DNA from: Nodosilinea sp. LEGE 07088
GTDB taxonomy: Bacteria > Cyanobacteriota > Cyanobacteriia > Phormidesmidales > Phormidesmidaceae
DNA: 64,000 bases
Reading direction: 5' to 3'
Assembly: GCF_015207395.1 (NCBI RefSeq)
Contig: NZ_JADEWX010000005.1
Location: 1 to 64,000 of the forward strand
The position numbers were made by a program, and so were the translations under genes. Shown here one piece after another: positions 44,686 to 54,591 of this stretch (within the stretch, counting starts at the first letter, position 1; every line of letters starts with the position of its first letter). Below the pieces are notes generated by a model. That model did no database searches, was not told where the DNA came from, and saw nothing but the letters and a program-made list of their open reading frames with translations.

Positions 44686-45337
44686 TGCGGCGCATCCTCC
44701 GCTCAAGAACTTGGGCGGCCTGAGTCAGCCCCATCACCATGACGTAGTAAATCACCCCCACCACGATCAGCGGCTCAAAGTAGAGAAAGGTCTGCCCCGC
44801 CACCACCTGGGCTCGCCGCATCAGGTCTAACACCCCAATGGTAGACACCAAAGCCGAATCTTTTAGGAGCGCAATGCTCTCGTTGACCAGGGCGGGCAAG
44901 ATGTTCTTAAACGCCTGGGGCAAAATGATGTCGAGCATCATAGGTCGGTAGGCCACCCCCAGCGACATCGAGGCTTCTCGCTGCCCCTTGTCAACGGCCA
45001 TAATGCCCGCCCGAATCGTCTCAGAGCTGTAGGCCGCCGAGTTGAGGGCAAAGGTAAACACCCCCGCCTCAATGGGCGAAATCTTGTAGCCAATGATCTG
45101 GGGGGTGGCAAAGTACACCAGGGCCAGCTGCAAAATCAGCGGCGTACCGCGAAAAATCGACGTGTAAAACTCTGCAAACCATCGCAGCGGCTTAATGCTG
45201 GAGATCTTCAGCAGCGACAGCAGGGTGCCCAGGGTAAACCCAAACAGAGCCGATAGCAGGGTGAACTGAAGGGTGACCAGCACCCCCTTGAGAATAAACG
45301 GCAGCGACGGCAGAATCTGGCCAAAATCTAAATTCAT
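44678..45337 (-). CDS. glnP: Polar amino acid ABC transporter permease (HisM/GlnP type)
   Basis: 219 residues, five predicted membrane helices. The EAA loop [42 protein letters not shown] is the contact with the ATPase. N-terminal [27 protein letters not shown] matches the family start. Sits 10 bases after the binding-protein gene and overlaps the ATPase gene by 8 bases. Forms the membrane channel as a homodimer or with another permease. Confidence 0.92.
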   Translation of the reverse strand: MNLDFGQILPSLPFILKGVLVTLQFTLLSALFGFTLGTLLSLLKISSIKPLRWFAEFYTSIFRGTPLILQLALVYFATPQIIGYKISPIEAGVFTFALNSAAYSSETIRAGIMAVDKGQREASMSLGVAYRPMMLDIILPQAFKNILPALVNESIALLKDSALVSTIGVLDLMRRAQVVAGQTFLYFEPLIVVGVIYYVMVMGLTQAAQVLERRMRRSD

Positions 45338-45346
45338 GGGCTTCGA

Positions 45347-46147
45347 TTACTCAGCCCCGTCGCCAAACCATTTGACGATTAGCTCTTCCATCAGCCCGCT
45401 CGACTCCATCTCGGCCAGTATGCGGTCAAAGTCGGCCACTAGTTCTGAGTCTTTGGGAAAGGCCACCGCTGACCCCACCGGGCCTTCCTCTGGAATCACC
45501 ACCGATTCCAGATCGGGGTTGTTGGCCAAAAAGCCAGCCGCTACCGTGTCTTCAATAATGGCGGCGTCAATGCGGCCCGACTTTAGCTCCTGCACAATCT
45601 CGTTGATGCGATTAAGAGGCGACAGTTCCAGGCCAGCAGTCGATTCGGCCAGTTCTTTGCCCAGCTCTTCTTGAATTGAGCCCAGCTGCACCCCTACGGT
45701 TTTACCGCCCAGGTCGGCGGGGCCGGTGATGCCGCTGCCCGACGGAAATACAATGGTCTGCTTGGCGTCGTAGTAAACCGACGAGAAATCGACATTTTGC
45801 TTGCGCTCTTCGGTGGGGGTCATACCCGCCATCACAAAGTCGGCCCGTCCGGCCTGTAGCGCCGGAATCAACCCGTTGAAGTCGATGTTATTGATCTCTA
45901 GCTCATAGCCCAGTTCGGTAGCAATGTGGCGGGCAATATCGACATCAAAGCCGACAATCTCTTCGGTACCGCCAGCGGTTTCCACAAACTCGTAGGGGGG
46001 GTAGTCGGCGGACGTCGCCATGGTTAAAACGCTGCCCCCGGCGGCGGCATCATCGCCGACAGACTGGCCACCGCCACAGGCTGCGGTTAGCCCCACAGTG
46101 GTCACAGCAACGGCTACGGTAGACGCTAAAAACCAACGTCGTTTCAT
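45347..46147 (-). CDS. glnH: Polar amino acid ABC transporter substrate-binding lipoprotein
   Basis: 266 residues. Lipobox LTAACGGG near residue 24 predicts a lipid-anchored SBP3-family protein: LTMATSADYPPYEFVE, EIVGFDVDIARHIATELGYELEI, FVMAGMTPTEERKQNVDFSSVYY, GKTVGVQLGSIQEE and RIDAAIIED. Ligand is probably glutamine, arginine or glutamate; sequence cannot tell. First gene of the transporter operon; promoter lies in the 180-base gap to 46330. Confidence 0.92.
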   Translation of the reverse strand: MKRRWFLASTVAVAVTTVGLTAACGGGQSVGDDAAAGGSVLTMATSADYPPYEFVETAGGTEEIVGFDVDIARHIATELGYELEINNIDFNGLIPALQAGRADFVMAGMTPTEERKQNVDFSSVYYDAKQTIVFPSGSGITGPADLGGKTVGVQLGSIQEELGKELAESTAGLELSPLNRINEIVQELKSGRIDAAIIEDTVAAGFLANNPDLESVVIPEEGPVGSAVAFPKDSELVADFDRILAEMESSGLMEELIVKWFGDGAE

Positions 46148-46329
46148 GGTTTGTCCTCACAAACGTATCAAGCTCGAGTAGGTCAGCTAGAAACCAAACT
46201 GTGCGCCAGGAGCATGTGCTTTGGCCAACTGCCACCAGACTCCGGGTTCAGCCCAGAAGCTGGCTATAGCTTGCAGAGAAAAAATCTGCCTGGAAGTAGC
46301 GAACACTACCGTTTGACAAGATCTTGCCC

Positions 46330-46599
46330 CTAGGGGGCCACATCTTCAGGTACCAAGCGATCGCCCCGTTGATTGGTCGACCACTGGTATTCGACATCGA
46401 TCTTAGCCTGTTTGCAGGTTTCTTCGAGCTGCCGCTGTTGCGACAATGCCTTACGCAGGGCAACGATCACCTCCTGCACCTGGTGGCGAATCTGAGGATT
46501 TTGGTAGGCCACCGCCATCGTCTGCTGCTCTAGCAGGCGGAGCAGTAGTTCGTAGTGAATGTGAGAGGGGAGCGGAAGCGGTTTGCCCATGTCTGCCAT
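46330..46599 (-). CDS. Small cyanobacterial protein (DUF5340-like)
   Basis: 89 residues: PLPLPSHIHYELLLRLLEQQTM, NPQIRHQVQEVIVALRKALSQQ and a charged tail. I associate this pattern with the cyanobacterial DUF5340 family, function unknown. No signal or membrane span; helices with basic and glutamine-rich surfaces. Lies upstream of glnH in the same direction, 59 bases after trpC. Confidence 0.7.
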   Translation of the reverse strand: MADMGKPLPLPSHIHYELLLRLLEQQTMAVAYQNPQIRHQVQEVIVALRKALSQQRQLEETCKQAKIDVEYQWSTNQRGDRLVPEDVAP

Positions 46600-46657
46600 T
46601 GTGGTGCCCGGGGAGCGATCTGTTGATTAAACCAGGAACTTCAATTGAATTCGGTGC

Positions 46658-47551
46658 TCATCCGATGTTTTTTTCGTAAAGCTGGTCAATGGCAAGCCCT
46701 GGGTCGGGCTGACGAATGAGCGACTCACCCACTAACACTGCTTTGGCCCCAGCTGCGGCAACGGTTTGTAAATCTGTCGGGGTATGAATGCCCGACTCGC
46801 TGACAATGAGCGCCCCACTGGCGACCAGGGCATCGCGTCGGGCTGTCATCAACTCTGCCGTAGTTTCCAGATGGGTGGTAAACGTTTCTAGGTTGCGGTT
46901 GTTGATGCCAATTAAGGCTAGCCCCGGCACCGCCAGCACTCGATCCAGTTCTTCTAGGGTGTGCACTTCAACTAGCACTGCCATGCCCAGCGCCTTGGCA
47001 ATTTGCACGAAGTACTTTAAGTCCTGGTCAGACAGAATGGCGGCAATGAGCAGGGCAGCATCGGCCCCCTTCAGGCGGGCCAGGTACATCTGGTAAGGGT
47101 AGATGATGAATTCTTTGCACAGCAGCGGTAGGTCTACGGCCTGACGAATCTGGGCCAGGTACTCGAAGTCGCCCTGAAAGAAGGCTTTGTCGGTGAGTAC
47201 CGATAGGCAGGTAGCGCCGTGGGCGGCATAGGTTTGGGCGATCGCCACTGGGTCAAAGTCGGGCCGGATCACCCCTTTGCTGGGAGAGGCTTTTTTGACC
47301 TCAGCAATGAGGGCGGGGGCGGTTTCGCTAGCGCGCAGGGCACCGATAAAGTCGCGGGGGGGCGGCGCGTCGAGAATCTGACGCTGGAGGTCGGCCAGCG
47401 ATAATTTTTCCCGCAGCTGAGCCACTTCGGTTTCTTTGTGCCAGACGATTTTTTCTAAAATGTGCCTGGGTTCAGCGTCGTCAGCTTTAATTTGATATTG
47501 CAAGCTTTTTACCGCAACGGCGGGGTTGGGAGGGCGGCGGCGAATTTTCAT
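46658..47551 (-). CDS. trpC: Indole-3-glycerol phosphate synthase
   Basis: Fourth step of tryptophan synthesis: ring closure of carboxyphenylaminodeoxyribulose phosphate. 297 residues, TIM barrel. Conserved [18 protein letters not shown] (catalytic lysine region), [57 protein letters not shown] and [11 protein letters not shown]. Slightly long at the N-terminus, as usual in cyanobacteria. The REP pair 47619-47704 lies upstream. Confidence 0.97.
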   Translation of the reverse strand: MKIRRRPPNPAVAVKSLQYQIKADDAEPRHILEKIVWHKETEVAQLREKLSLADLQRQILDAPPPRDFIGALRASETAPALIAEVKKASPSKGVIRPDFDPVAIAQTYAAHGATCLSVLTDKAFFQGDFEYLAQIRQAVDLPLLCKEFIIYPYQMYLARLKGADAALLIAAILSDQDLKYFVQIAKALGMAVLVEVHTLEELDRVLAVPGLALIGINNRNLETFTTHLETTAELMTARRDALVASGALIVSESGIHTPTDLQTVAAAGAKAVLVGESLIRQPDPGLAIDQLYEKNIG

Positions 47552-47618
47552 TTGAATATAAAAATCTTAATTTTGGATTGGAGTAGGGTAGGCACGGCCC
47601 ACTATTAGTTTGAGATTC

Positions 47619-47704
47619 GTAGGATGGGCAAAGGGCCTCGCCCGTGCCCATCGGAGTTATTGGATGCTTGGCGCGATGGGCACAGCACAGCGTGCCCATC
47701 CTAC
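47619..47704. repeat. Inverted pair of REP-like hairpins with GTAG heads
   Basis: GTAG at 47619-47622 heads the stem GATGGGCA (47623-47630) / TGCCCATC (47645-47652). The partner on the other strand has GATGGGCAC (47675-47683) / GTGCCCATC (47692-47700) and CTAC at 47701-47704. The arrangement and the GTAGGATG head equal those at 432-515, while the stem sequences differ. It lies between lpdA (left end) and trpC (start) and extends into the lpdA stop codon. Confidence 0.75.
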
Positions 47705-49137
47705 GCAGGTACCACGACGGCTCGCTTAAAGGCTTCGTCAAGCACCTCTGACAGGGTGGGGTGGGTGTGAACGCAGAAGGAGAGGTCGGTGACGGTTTGG
47801 CCCTGGGCGATCGCATTGGCCGCCTCCTGAATTAGATCGGCGGCATGTAGCCCAATGATGTGGACCCCCAGGATTTCACCACTGTCTTTGCGGTAGATCA
47901 CCTTCGCTAGCCCGTCGGACTCACCCTCGGCCAGGGCTTTAGAGTTGCCTTTAAAGTAGGTGCGCACTGTGTCGATGGCATAGCCCTCGGCCTCGGCTTT
48001 GGCCTTAGCGGCGGGCTCGGTCAGGCCGACGAAGCTAACCTCAGGATGGGTAAAGGCCGCCGCCGGAATGCTCATGTAATTGACCGGGCGCGGTTCGCCG
48101 CAGATGGCTTCCACCGTCAGAATGCCCTGGGCCGAGGCGGCGTGGGCCAGCATCATTTTGCCGGTGGCGTCGCCAATAGACCACAGGTGGGGTACCGGCT
48201 GGCCATCCCGCAGCACCTGCAGGTGATCATTGACCGGAATAAAGCCCCGGCGGTCGGTCTCCACACCAACTTTTTCTAACCCCATATCCTTGGTGGCGGG
48301 AATGCGGCCGGTGGCCACGAGACAGGCATCTACCTCCAGGGTTTCAACGACTTCGCGGGTTTCGCGATCGGCCAGCTCGATCACCACCGGGGAACCGGGG
48401 GTCACCTTCTGGGCAATCACCCCGGCCCGGGTCTCGATGTCGCGGGGGGCAATCAGCACCCGTTGGGCGATCTTGGCGATGTCGGGGTCGAAGGTGGGCA
48501 TCAGCTGATCCAGCGCTTCGATGATGGTGACTTCGCAGCCCAGGGCGGTATACACGTCAGAAAACTCTAGACCAATGTAGCCGCTGCCAATGATCGCCAC
48601 CCAGTCGGGTAGCCAGTCGAGCTTGAGGGCTTCATCACTGGTGAAGACGGTTTTGCCGTCGGTTTCAATGCCGGGGGGCACAAAGGGGATCGACCCAGGC
48701 GAAAGAATAATATCCTGAGCGGTGAGCAGCTGTTCGCCCTCGGCGGTGGCGATCGCCACTTTCTGCTCCCCCGCCAGCCGGCCCCAGCCCTTAATAATGT
48801 CCACCCCCAGGCGGGTGAGGCTATTGGTCATATCGCCCTGAATTTTGCTGACCAGGTTTTTGGCATGGTCGGCAATAGCCTCGCGATCGTAGCTCACCCC
48901 CCCCACCGAGATGCCCAGGGATTTGAGGTGGTGCTCGTTGCGTAGCTCCCGCACCCGGCCTGACGCCGCCAGCAGCGCCTTAGAGGGAATACAGCCCCGA
49001 TTTACACAGGTACCCCCCATCACATCGGCCTCGACAATGGCGGTTTTTAGCCCCCGCTTGACCCCATGCAGGGCAGCTCCGTGGCCCCCTACCCCGGCAC
49101 CAATAATCAGCAGGTCGTAATCAAATGCGTCGCTCAC
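47701..49137 (-). CDS. lpdA: Dihydrolipoyl dehydrogenase
   Basis: FAD-containing E3 component of 2-oxoacid dehydrogenases and the glycine cleavage system; reoxidises dihydrolipoamide with NAD+. 478 residues. FAD motif [21 protein letters not shown], redox-active disulfide [19 protein letters not shown] motif [21 protein letters not shown] and the dimer-interface His-Glu pair in HIIGLHAAD / [10 protein letters not shown]. Its TAG stop uses the GTAG head of the REP hairpin at 47701-47704. Same direction as trpC. Confidence 0.95.
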   Translation of the reverse strand: MSDAFDYDLLIIGAGVGGHGAALHGVKRGLKTAIVEADVMGGTCVNRGCIPSKALLAASGRVRELRNEHHLKSLGISVGGVSYDREAIADHAKNLVSKIQGDMTNSLTRLGVDIIKGWGRLAGEQKVAIATAEGEQLLTAQDIILSPGSIPFVPPGIETDGKTVFTSDEALKLDWLPDWVAIIGSGYIGLEFSDVYTALGCEVTIIEALDQLMPTFDPDIAKIAQRVLIAPRDIETRAGVIAQKVTPGSPVVIELADRETREVVETLEVDACLVATGRIPATKDMGLEKVGVETDRRGFIPVNDHLQVLRDGQPVPHLWSIGDATGKMMLAHAASAQGILTVEAICGEPRPVNYMSIPAAAFTHPEVSFVGLTEPAAKAKAEAEGYAIDTVRTYFKGNSKALAEGESDGLAKVIYRKDSGEILGVHIIGLHAADLIQEAANAIAQGQTVTDLSFCVHTHPTLSEVLDEAFKRAVVVPA

Positions 49138-49394
49138 AGCAGGCTCCTGAACAGGTGATCCAAAAAATAGGGTTGATTCCAGACAGGCCAGGGCGCAGAA
49201 CCTACCCCAGACAATCTAATCAACTTTTCAACCCCCGACATTAGTTAAGCGGGACAAAGTTTCTTTCCATTCTTGACTACAGCGGGGCAATCAGACAACT
49301 CCTAAAATCCTAGGCTCCATTCCCAGATCAACACTGCTGCCGCTGCCTCACTATGCGGCAGGAAGCCTCTGCGCGTCTGTATTCCAAGCTGGGG

Positions 49395-50207
49395 CTAGCC
49401 GCTGGGCCCCCCACCGCTCATTTTTTCTTTCTCCCATCGCTGCCGCTGTGCTTCATAGAGCAACAGCGCGGCTGAAATGCCCACATTGAGCGACTCAACG
49501 CCTCCCATCATGGGGATGCGTACCTTGAGCGTGGCCTGGCCCTGGAGGCGCTCAGAAAGGCCCGCCCCCTCGTTGCCCAGCACCAGGATGGTCGGTTGAG
49601 TGAAATCTATGGCCCAATAATCCAGGGTTGCATAGGAGCTGGTGGCGACCAGCTGCACCCCGGCTCGCTGCCAGCTGGCAAGCTGCGCACCGAGATCATG
49701 ATCCACCGCCATCGGTAGTCGAAACCACTGCCCTGCCGAGGCTCGCAGTACCTTGGGGTGGTCGGGGGCGACGCTGTCGGCGCTGAGCCAGAGCCCATCG
49801 ACCCCGGTGGCGACCGCCGTGCGAATAATGGTGCCCAGGTTGCCGGGGTCTTGCAGGGCCTCCACGGCTAGCCCCAGTTCCGGCTCTGATGGGTCTGGGG
49901 CTAGCAAAATCTGAGGGGCTACGGCCAATACCCCATCGGGGTGCTGAGTCGTCGCCATGGCCTCTAAAACAGTCTCGGAGACTGGCTCTACTCGGTCAGC
50001 CCGCTGCTCTAAGGCAGACGCTATATCGCCGTGAGTTTGGGCCCAGCTAGGGGTATAGCAGACGGTGGTGAGGGGATAGTCGGTGGCCAGGGCCTCTTGG
50101 ATGAGGTGAGTGCCTTCGAGGAGAAACTGCTGCTGCGATCGCCGCCCTTTGCTCTGATGCAGCTTGCGAATGGACTTAACCAGAGGATTTTGTAGGCTCG
50201 TAAGCAA
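49395..50207 (-). CDS. RNA 2'-O-ribose methyltransferase (TrmH/SpoU family)
   Basis: 270 residues from TTG 50207: the mature start MLTSLQNPLVKSIRKLHQSKGRRSQQQ is homologue-like, and AGGGG lies 7-10 bases upstream. A longer frame through 50384 runs across the tRNA-Leu gene and cannot be the true start. C-terminal SpoU knot: LGLAVEALQDPGNLGTIIRTA (motif 1), LVLGNEGAGLS (motif 2) and RIPMMGGVESLNVGISAALLLYEA (motif 3). Target may be 23S rRNA or tRNA, not readable. Co-directional with tRNA-Leu. Confidence 0.9.
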   Translation of the reverse strand: MLTSLQNPLVKSIRKLHQSKGRRSQQQFLLEGTHLIQEALATDYPLTTVCYTPSWAQTHGDIASALEQRADRVEPVSETVLEAMATTQHPDGVLAVAPQILLAPDPSEPELGLAVEALQDPGNLGTIIRTAVATGVDGLWLSADSVAPDHPKVLRASAGQWFRLPMAVDHDLGAQLASWQRAGVQLVATSSYATLDYWAIDFTQPTILVLGNEGAGLSERLQGQATLKVRIPMMGGVESLNVGISAALLLYEAQRQRWEKEKMSGGGPSG

Positions 50208-50240
50208 GACATTATCCCCTGGTCGAACCGTTGCTATAGA

Positions 50241-50324
50241 TGCGGAACCCGGGACTTGAACCCGGATGTTATTGCTAACACTAGGACCTGAACCTAGCGC
50301 GTCTACCAATTCCGCCAGTTCCGC
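50241..50324 (-). tRNA. tRNA-Leu (CAG anticodon)
   Basis: Reverse strand: acceptor GCGGAAC (50324-50318) pairs with GTTCCGC before discriminator A (50241). Anticodon stem CTAGG/CCTAG encloses TTCAGGT with anticodon CAG. A class II long variable arm and the T arm CCGGGTTCAAGTCCCGG are present. CCA is not encoded. It lies 34 bases upstream of the methyltransferase gene. Confidence 0.97.
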
Positions 50325-50516
50325 TGGCTGAGCGCTATAAACGCCGCGATTTGTAATCATGCACTGAGAAGTAACCGCAGTCAAGCATTTGAAAAAAGAT
50401 TTCGTGATTCTGAATGAATCGGCTATTCTGATGTGGCCGAATGCGCCAAAGAAACCCAGAATTACTATGGCGAAATGATGGTTTCGGATAGAATCTAGAC
50501 GAAAATCTGGGGAAAA

Positions 50517-51890
50517 GTGGAGTTATCAGTTGTGGAGGACACCGCTATCGTTACGTCCATTGGATTGCCAAACCCTATAACCACCGATGAGTCGGATGGT
50601 GCCATGCTCGAAGTTGTTGGCGGGACTCCTCTCTCCGGCCAAGCCACTATTAGTGGGGCCAAAAACTCGGCCCTGGTGGTGATGGCCGGCACTCTGCTCT
50701 GCTCACAGCCCTGCCGCATTCGCAATATTCCTCACCTGATGGATATTGAACGTATGGGCGAGGTGTTGACGGCCCTGGGAGTTGGCCTCAAACGCGAAGA
50801 CGACGCTTTGGTGGTTGACGCCAGCACCATTGCCCACACTAAGGCGCCCTACGACGTTGTGAGTCGTCTACGGGCTAGCTTCTTTGTGATTGGCCCGCTG
50901 CTGGCCCGTATGGGGGTGGCCCGTATTCCCCTTCCCGGCGGCTGCGCCATTGGGGCTCGCCCGGTAGAGCTGCACGTCCGTGGACTCCAGGCGATGGGAG
51001 CCGATGTTCATATTGAGCATGGCACCGTTCACGCCTATGTGCCTGGCAGCGGGGGGCGGTTGAAGGGAGCCAAGATCTATCTCGACTACCCCAGCGTCGG
51101 GGCGACTGAAACCCTGATGATGGCCGCCACCCTGGCCGACGGCGAAACCATCATTGAAAATGCTGCCCAAGAGCCAGAGGTCGCCGACCTGGCCAACTTC
51201 TGCCGGGCGATGGGGGCGCGAATTCGCGGCGCGGGCACCAACACGATCACCATCGTTGGCGTGCCCAGCCTGCACAGCACCGACTACGGCATCATTCCCG
51301 ATCGCATTGAGGCCGGTACGCTGCTGGTAGCTGGTGCCATTACCCGCTCTGAGCTGAGCTTGTATCCGGTGATTCCCGAGCACCTCACCGCTGTGATTGC
51401 TAAGCTGCACGAAATGGGGGGCCAGGTTGTCGTTGAAGGCCATAGCCGGGTGCGCTACCTCCCTGCCCACACGATTTCGTCTACGGATATTCAAACCGGG
51501 CCGTTTCCCGGCTTTCCGACCGATATGCAGGCTCAGTTTATGGCCCTGATGGCCGTCTGCGAGGGCAGCAGCCTAATCACTGAAACGGTGTTTGAAAACC
51601 GCCTGCGTCACGTGGCTGAGCTCAACCGCATGGGGGCCGACATTCGCCTCAACGGCAACTGCGCCATTATCAAAGGCGTGCACCAGCTCTCCGGTGCACC
51701 AGTGCTCGCGACCGACCTGCGGGCTTCGGCAGCGCTGGTGCTGGCTGGTCTAGCGGCCAAGGGTACGACCACGATCCAAGGGTTGCACCATCTCGATCGC
51801 GGCTACGATGACCTGGAGGGTAAGCTGCGGCGGCTGGGTGCCAACCTGCGCCGTTATACGGATGCGGCGGCGGCAACCACTACGGCCTAA
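50517..51890 (+). CDS. murA: UDP-N-acetylglucosamine 1-carboxyvinyltransferase
   Basis: First committed step of peptidoglycan synthesis, adding enolpyruvate from PEP to UDP-GlcNAc. Up to 457 residues. [48 protein letters not shown] (the loop cysteine in GGCAIGARP is the fosfomycin-sensitive Cys) and [12 protein letters not shown] are family signatures. Start uncertain among GTG 50517, GTG 50532 and ATG 50604; the first is reported. The divergent tRNA-Leu gives a 190-base promoter region. Confidence 0.95.
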   Translation: MELSVVEDTAIVTSIGLPNPITTDESDGAMLEVVGGTPLSGQATISGAKNSALVVMAGTLLCSQPCRIRNIPHLMDIERMGEVLTALGVGLKREDDALVVDASTIAHTKAPYDVVSRLRASFFVIGPLLARMGVARIPLPGGCAIGARPVELHVRGLQAMGADVHIEHGTVHAYVPGSGGRLKGAKIYLDYPSVGATETLMMAATLADGETIIENAAQEPEVADLANFCRAMGARIRGAGTNTITIVGVPSLHSTDYGIIPDRIEAGTLLVAGAITRSELSLYPVIPEHLTAVIAKLHEMGGQVVVEGHSRVRYLPAHTISSTDIQTGPFPGFPTDMQAQFMALMAVCEGSSLITETVFENRLRHVAELNRMGADIRLNGNCAIIKGVHQLSGAPVLATDLRASAALVLAGLAAKGTTTIQGLHHLDRGYDDLEGKLRRLGANLRRYTDAAAATTTA

Positions 51891-52043
51891 CGCTCACCTC
51901 AATGCTGCTGATCTCTACTCGCCAACGGCCAGGGTCTCTCAGGACTCTGGCGATTGGTGTTGATTCCCCGGCGGGGTTGAACAGACCTGAAGTCTGAATG
52001 GGCTTTAAACTAGCAAGCGTAGTCTCACGTTTTTGGTTGACCC

Positions 52044-53426
52044 ATGACTTTGGCCCCTGCTGCTACTGACTGGGATGCTCTGGCCCAATCGTTTGGGGTC
52101 ATCGAAACCCTGCGCGAGCCCACCCAGCGGGAGAAGCTCTCGAAGGACTACTACTACTTCAGCCCGATATTGCAGGGGCAACTGGCCGATCGAGTGGCCG
52201 ATTTAATCGTGCGACCGACCACCGAGGCGGAGGTGCTGACAGCGGTGAAGGTCTGCGTTGATGCCCGGATACCCGTAACGGTTCGGGGGGCGGGGACGGG
52301 CAACTACGGCCAGTGCATTCCCCTAGCGGGCGGCGTGGTGCTGGACTTGAGCAAAATGAATGCCGTCAAGCGGGTTGAACCCGGGGTCGCCTGGGTTGAG
52401 CCGGGGGCCAAGCTCGCTGTCATCGATCGGGTGACGCGGGCCACGGGCTGGGAACTGCGGATGTATCCATCGACCTACCGCACAGCGACCATTGGCGGAT
52501 TTATCGGCGGCGGCAGCGGCGGCATTGGCTCGATTACCTATGGGCAACTGCGCGATCGCGGCAATCTCAATGCCGTGCGCGTGGTGACCTGCGACGACTA
52601 TCCCCGCGTGATCGAGCTGCGCGGCGATGCTGTGCAAAAGGTCAACCATGCCTACGGCACCAATGGCATTATCACTGAGTTAGAGATTCCCCTCGGCCCC
52701 GCCTACCCCTGGGCCGAGCTGATTGTCGTGTTCGACGACTTTATGACAGCGGCCCGGTTTGGTCAGGCCCTGGGCGATGCCGATGGACTGATCAAAAAGC
52801 TGATCAGCATCCACGCCTGGCCTATTCCCAGTTATTTTGCGTCGCTACAGCCCTATTTGCCTGCGGGCAAAGCCGCTGCCCTGCTGATGGTGGCCGAGCC
52901 TTCTCTAGAATTGTTTGGCGAACTGGTGCAGGAATTTGGCGGCACTATCACCTACAGCAAGTCGGCCCAGGAGGCTAGCAAGGGTGCCCCCCTGGCCGAA
53001 TTCACCTGGAACCACACCACCCTCCACGCCCGCAGCGTTGACCCGTCGCTCACCTACCTACAAACCCTGTTTCCCTACGACCCCGAACTCAAAGGGGTGC
53101 AGCACTTCTACGAACACTTCGGCGATGAGGTGATCATGCACCTAGAATACCTGCGCATGGCCGGCAATACGATTGCGGCGGCGCTGCAAATTGTGCGCTA
53201 CTCGACCCCTGAGCGCCTGGCCGAAATCATCCGCTACCACGAAGACAACGGGGCCCTGATCGCCAACCCCCACACCTATTTGCTCGAAGACGGCGGCATG
53301 AAACAAGTCGATGCTGTGCAGGTCAACTTCAAGGCCGAGGTTGACCCCTATGGCCTGCTCAACCCCGGCAAAATGCGCGGCTGGCTCGAGCGAGAGGATG
53401 CCCTAGCGGCTGAACAACGGCCATGA
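52044..53426 (+). CDS. FAD-binding oxidoreductase of the GlcD/PCMH type
   Basis: 460 residues. FAD-binding PCMH domain: DLIVRPTTEAEVLTAVKVCVDARIPVTVRGAGTGNYGQ, then LDLSKMNAV and IGGFIGGGSGGIGSITYG. The C-terminal lobe resembles FAD-linked oxidases such as glycolate oxidase GlcD or lactate dehydrogenases, and ends PYGLLNPGKMRGW, the usual VAO-family tail. Substrate is not predictable. Its end overlaps the next gene by 4 bases (ATGA), so translation is coupled. Confidence 0.85.
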   Translation: MTLAPAATDWDALAQSFGVIETLREPTQREKLSKDYYYFSPILQGQLADRVADLIVRPTTEAEVLTAVKVCVDARIPVTVRGAGTGNYGQCIPLAGGVVLDLSKMNAVKRVEPGVAWVEPGAKLAVIDRVTRATGWELRMYPSTYRTATIGGFIGGGSGGIGSITYGQLRDRGNLNAVRVVTCDDYPRVIELRGDAVQKVNHAYGTNGIITELEIPLGPAYPWAELIVVFDDFMTAARFGQALGDADGLIKKLISIHAWPIPSYFASLQPYLPAGKAAALLMVAEPSLELFGELVQEFGGTITYSKSAQEASKGAPLAEFTWNHTTLHARSVDPSLTYLQTLFPYDPELKGVQHFYEHFGDEVIMHLEYLRMAGNTIAAALQIVRYSTPERLAEIIRYHEDNGALIANPHTYLLEDGGMKQVDAVQVNFKAEVDPYGLLNPGKMRGWLEREDALAAEQRP

Positions 53427-53875
53427 CGGAGCGTTCATTTACCGATGTAGATCGGGTTGAGTCGCTGAAGGCCGCTGTTATGGCCGGGGTCGCGGCGGGA
53501 TGCGCGGCGGCGGTGCTGCTGCTCTTGCATCGGGTTCCCAATCTGGGTTGGGGGGCGGCGCTGCGATCGCTGACTTCTGGCCTCAGCGGCAGTACATTTT
53601 GGCTCAGCGCGGCGATCGCAGGGATCTCTGGCGGGCTATTTGGCATTACCTACCGCTATGCCGTGCGCCAGGACAACAACTCGCAGCTCAAGGCAGGCGT
53701 TGTTTTAGCCTTTAGCCTGGTGCGGGGACTGGCGCTGGTCAATGTGGCGGCGGCAGTGAGTCTACGGGGCTGGCCGTTTACGGTGGCGATCGCCGAAAGC
53801 TTGCTGATGTTTGTCGCCGCCGCTGTGGTGTTGGAGGTAGCCCAGCGGCAGGGCTGGGTTAAGGCTGTAAATTAG
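53423..53875 (+). CDS. Four-helix membrane protein of unknown function
   Basis: 150 residues, start ATG overlaps the previous stop. Predicted membrane helices at about 18-38, 60-77, 92-112 and 119-140 with short loops. No cofactor motif. Coupled translation suggests it works with the FAD enzyme, perhaps as its membrane partner or quinone-linked anchor, but this is inference. Not recognised as a named family. Confidence 0.65.
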   Translation: MTERSFTDVDRVESLKAAVMAGVAAGCAAAVLLLLHRVPNLGWGAALRSLTSGLSGSTFWLSAAIAGISGGLFGITYRYAVRQDNNSQLKAGVVLAFSLVRGLALVNVAAAVSLRGWPFTVAIAESLLMFVAAAVVLEVAQRQGWVKAVN

Positions 53876-54217
53876 CGTTTCCATATTTCTGTGAAAACGT
53901 TTGATGAACGACAATGGCCATAGAGTACACCTCTGCAAAGAACAACATTAACGGTTTTGACGGGTTGGCAACGGTGGGAGATGGGTTTGGCGCTCAGCAT
54001 CAGAGCCGAACGAGCGACCCTGAGCTAAGCGAGGTATTGCGTTGCTGTCGCTAGAATTGCCCAATGGGGTTGCGATGGTCAAAGACCGGCCTTAAGGGCC
54101 AATGCGACAAATGCGTTAACGGGTTGGCAAATATGCGTCACATGGCTTAGACCTCTGGCGATGCGGGCGCAGGTAACCCATGGGATTGAGTAAAGGTGCC
54201 GTGCAGCAGGACAACGC
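53876..54217. other. Non-coding region before the 21-bp array
   Basis: 342 bases without a convincing gene. The phrase ACGGGTTGGCAA occurs twice (about 53958 and 54118), suggesting degenerate duplication. Start of the accessory region. Confidence 0.4.
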
Positions 54218-54427
54218 TACACAGCTGTGCCACTTCTTTACACAGCTGTGCCAGTAAAGCGGATCGCGGGGTCGATCAGCTTTATCGCGAGGTCGATCTG
54301 CTTTACAGCTATGCCACTTTGCCTTACAGCTGTGCCAGTAAGGCTGATCGCAGGGTCGATCGACTTCACAGCGGCCACGATCTGCTTCATCGCGGGGGCC
54401 ATAGGCTTTATTGCGGCCTCAGGGTGT
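54218..54427. repeat. Tandem array of ten 21-bp degenerate units with 84-bp higher order
   Basis: Consecutive 21-base units begin at 54218, 54239, 54260, 54281, 54302, 54323, 54344, 54365, 54386 and 54407. Two unit types alternate in groups: ACAGCTGTGCCA-containing and TCGCGGGGTCGATC-containing. Units 1-4 resemble units 5-8 in order, giving an 84-base period. Because 21 is a multiple of three, two plus-strand frames stay open and give heptapeptide-like repeats, but neither has a start signal I trust. No known name is attached. Confidence 0.7.
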
Positions 54428-54470
54428 TATACACAATCCGCATTGAGAAACCTTGATTCAAAACAGACCT

Positions 54471-54572
54471 GTAGGCACCGCCCACCTTCCACCTCCCGCT
54501 CCCATCGGGGATTTGACAGGGAGGGTTTGATGGTGGGTGAATGAGTCAGGTGGTGGGCATTGCCCACCCTAC
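54471..54572. repeat. REP-like inverted pair near the integrase remnant
   Basis: GTAG at 54471-54474 begins GTAGGCACCGCCCACC. The partner is the palindrome GGTGGGCA (54552-54559) / TGCCCACC (54561-54568) followed by CTAC at 54569-54572. The layout matches the other GTAG/CTAC pairs in this window, though the first hairpin is degenerate. It lies directly after the truncated end of the integrase gene. Confidence 0.6.
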
Positions 54573-54591
54573 CTTTGGACTCGGCTCTCAT

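Noticed and set aside
50208-50384. Longer N-terminus of the SpoU methyltransferase
   Set aside because: It would translate through the tRNA-Leu gene; the homologue-like start is TTG 50207.
54196-54544. Two overlapping forward reading frames across the 21-bp array encoding heptad-like peptides
   Set aside because: They are open because 21 is a multiple of three; no RBS or homologue-like sequence was seen.
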